From Burkholderia pseudomultivorans (GTDB lineage Bacteria; Pseudomonadota; Gammaproteobacteria; Burkholderiales; Burkholderiaceae): a stretch of 64,000 bases of DNA. Below are positions 62,742 to 64,000 of the stretch, in pieces. The translations under genes were made by a program, and so were the position numbers. The notes beneath the pieces are model-generated. The model had not been told where the DNA came from. It did not search any database and saw only the letters and a program-made list of their open reading frames with translations. Numbering within the stretch: position 1 is the first letter of the stretch; every line of letters starts with the position of its first letter. Where the stretch lies: assembly GCF_902499075.1 (NCBI RefSeq), contig NZ_CABVPP010000033.1:1-64000 (forward strand), read 5' to 3'.

Positions 62742-64000
62742 ATGACCCAGTCCCTTCCTCCCGCCCGCCAGCCTGCGCGCGCGGCGACCGCCGCCTTCAT
62801 CGGCACGATGATCGAGTGGTACGACTTCTACATCTACGCGACCGCCGCCGCGCTCGTGTTCGGCGAGCTGTATTTCCCGTCGCACGATCCGTTCGTCAGC
62901 ACGATGGCGTCGTTCGCGACCTTCGCGGTCGGCTTTTTCGCGCGGCCGCTCGGCGGCATCGTGTTCGGCCATCTCGGCGACCGCATCGGCCGCAAGAAGG
63001 CGCTGATGACGACGCTGATGATGATGGGCGTCGCGACCGTCTGCGTCGGGCTGCTGCCCGATTATTCGAAAGTCGGCGTGCTCGCGCCGGTGCTGCTCGT
63101 CGCGCTGCGCATCGTGCAGGGGATCGCGGTCGGCGGCGAGTGGGGCGGCGCGGTGCTGATGGCCGGCGAGCACGCGCCGCAAGGGCGCCGCACGTTCTTC
63201 GCGTCGTTCGCGCAGCTCGGCAGCCCGGCCGGGCTGATCCTGTCGCTGGTCGCATTTCGCGCGGTCACGTCGATGGACAAGGCCGATTTCCTCGCCTGGG
63301 GCTGGCGCCTGCCGTTTCTGGCCAGCTCGGTGCTGCTGGTGGTCGGCATCCTGATCCGGCTCGGCGTGAACGAGTCGCCGGAATTCGCGCGCGTGAAGGA
63401 AGCGAACCGCACGGTGAAGCTGCCGGTCGCCGAGGTGTTCCGCTCCGCGTGGGGGCTGGTGCTGCTGTGCATCGGCGCGAACACGATCGGGATCGCGGGC
63501 GTCTATTTCACCAACACGTTCATGATCGCGTACACGACGCAGTACGTCGGCGTGTCGCGTTCGCTGATCCTCGACAGCCTGTTCGCGGTCGCGATCATCC
63601 AGTTCGTCGCGCAGCCGATTGCCGCGTGGATTGCCGAACGCATCGGCGGTGCGCGCTTCCTGAAGCTCGCGGCGCTGCTCGCGATGCTGTCGCCGTATCC
63701 GATGTTCGTGCTCGTGCAGGGCGGCACGTCCGCGTCGCTCGTGACGGGCATCGCGCTCGCGGTCGTGTGCATGTCGGGCTTCTACTCGGTGATCGCGGGC
63801 TTCGTCAGCGGCGTATTCCCCGCACACGTGCGCTACTCGGCGATCTCGCTCGCATACCAGATCTGCGGCGCGGTCGCGGGCGGCCTGACGCCGCTGGTCG
63901 GCACGTGGCTCGCGCATCGCTTCGCGGGCCAGTGGTGGCCGCTCGCGGTGTTCTACACGTGCCTGGCCGGCATCTCGCTGCTGTGCATCGTCGCGCTCGA
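62742..64000 (+). CDS. MHS-family (metabolite:H+ symporter) MFS transporter, 3' end outside window
   Basis: The reading frame stays open to the window end, giving about 419 residues, nearly complete. It starts GTMIEWYDFYIYATAAALVF, the signature of the MHS branch (ShiA, KgtP, ProP), and has GHLGDRIGRKKAL between helices 2 and 3 and RIVQGIAVGGEWGGAVLMAGEHAP, both conserved in the branch. AGGAG precedes ATG 62742. It imports a small organic acid or osmolyte with protons; which one is not determinable. The divergent LysR gene is its likely regulator. Confidence 0.93.
   Translation, partial: MTQSLPPARQPARAATAAFIGTMIEWYDFYIYATAAALVFGELYFPSHDPFVSTMASFATFAVGFFARPLGGIVFGHLGDRIGRKKALMTTLMMMGVATVCVGLLPDYSKVGVLAPVLLVALRIVQGIAVGGEWGGAVLMAGEHAPQGRRTFFASFAQLGSPAGLILSLVAFRAVTSMDKADFLAWGWRLPFLASSVLLVVGILIRLGVNESPEFARVKEANRTVKLPVAEVFRSAWGLVLLCIGANTIGIAGVYFTNTFMIAYTTQYVGVSRSLILDSLFAVAIIQFVAQPIAAWIAERIGGARFLKLAALLAMLSPYPMFVLVQGGTSASLVTGIALAVVCMSGFYSVIAGFVSGVFPAHVRYSAISLAYQICGAVAGGLTPLVGTWLAHRFAGQWWPLAVFYTCLAGISLLCIVAL

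Overview
The window is very GC-rich DNA whose genes look like those of a Burkholderia (probably Burkholderia cepacia complex) chromosome. Typical signs are recD followed by arfB, a TPP-riboswitch-controlled thiC, MKKDA-repeat and glycine-zipper envelope proteins, OmpC-type porins and many LysR, AraC and LacI regulators. Species cannot be fixed from the sequence alone.

Layout. 1-20.2 kb is core-like: recD (5' end cut by the window), arfB, an EAL-domain protein, an EamA exporter, two small envelope lipoproteins, thiC with its TPP riboswitch, a cytochrome b / Tat-exported molybdopterin oxidoreductase pair next to an MKKDA-repeat protein, a HigBA-like toxin-antitoxin pair, a second EamA transporter, an MFS exporter, and a LacI-regulated ABC importer ending in a GpdQ/CpdA-like phosphodiesterase. 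At 20236-20570 lies a tRNA-Leu(UAA) gene split by a group I intron of about 248 nt.

20.6-41.4 kb looks accessory and lies immediately 3' of that tRNA. It encodes a neutral ceramidase-like lipoprotein, a porin with an AraC regulator, an aldehyde dehydrogenase, and a second AraC regulator divergent from a long operon. That operon runs FGGY-family kinase, inositol-monophosphatase-family phosphatase, DUF1329, DUF1302, MMPL/RND transporter, YCF48-like protein, sphingosine-1-phosphate-lyase-like PLP enzyme and MFS transporter. Together they read as a sphingolipid uptake and degradation locus: ceramidase, then an unidentified kinase step, then S1P lyase, then fatty aldehyde oxidation. A motif TGGCC-n7-ACCA lies upstream of four of its transcription units and is repeated in tandem at three. 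This makes it a candidate regulon, and it is the most interesting system in the window.

41.9-56.4 kb is a second, less GC-rich catabolic cluster: a dienoyl-CoA-isomerase-like protein, a TetR regulator with a palindromic operator, a five-gene dipeptide-type ABC importer, an N,N-dimethylformamidase large-subunit homologue, a class III aminotransferase, a transketolase split into two genes, and a porin. No known pathway combining these parts is recognised.

56.8-64 kb returns to core-like content: an alpha/beta hydrolase divergent from an AraC regulator, an NAD(P)-binding protein, an NCS1 permease, and a LysR regulator divergent from an MHS-type transporter cut by the window end. No integrase, transposase, rRNA or CRISPR array was seen.
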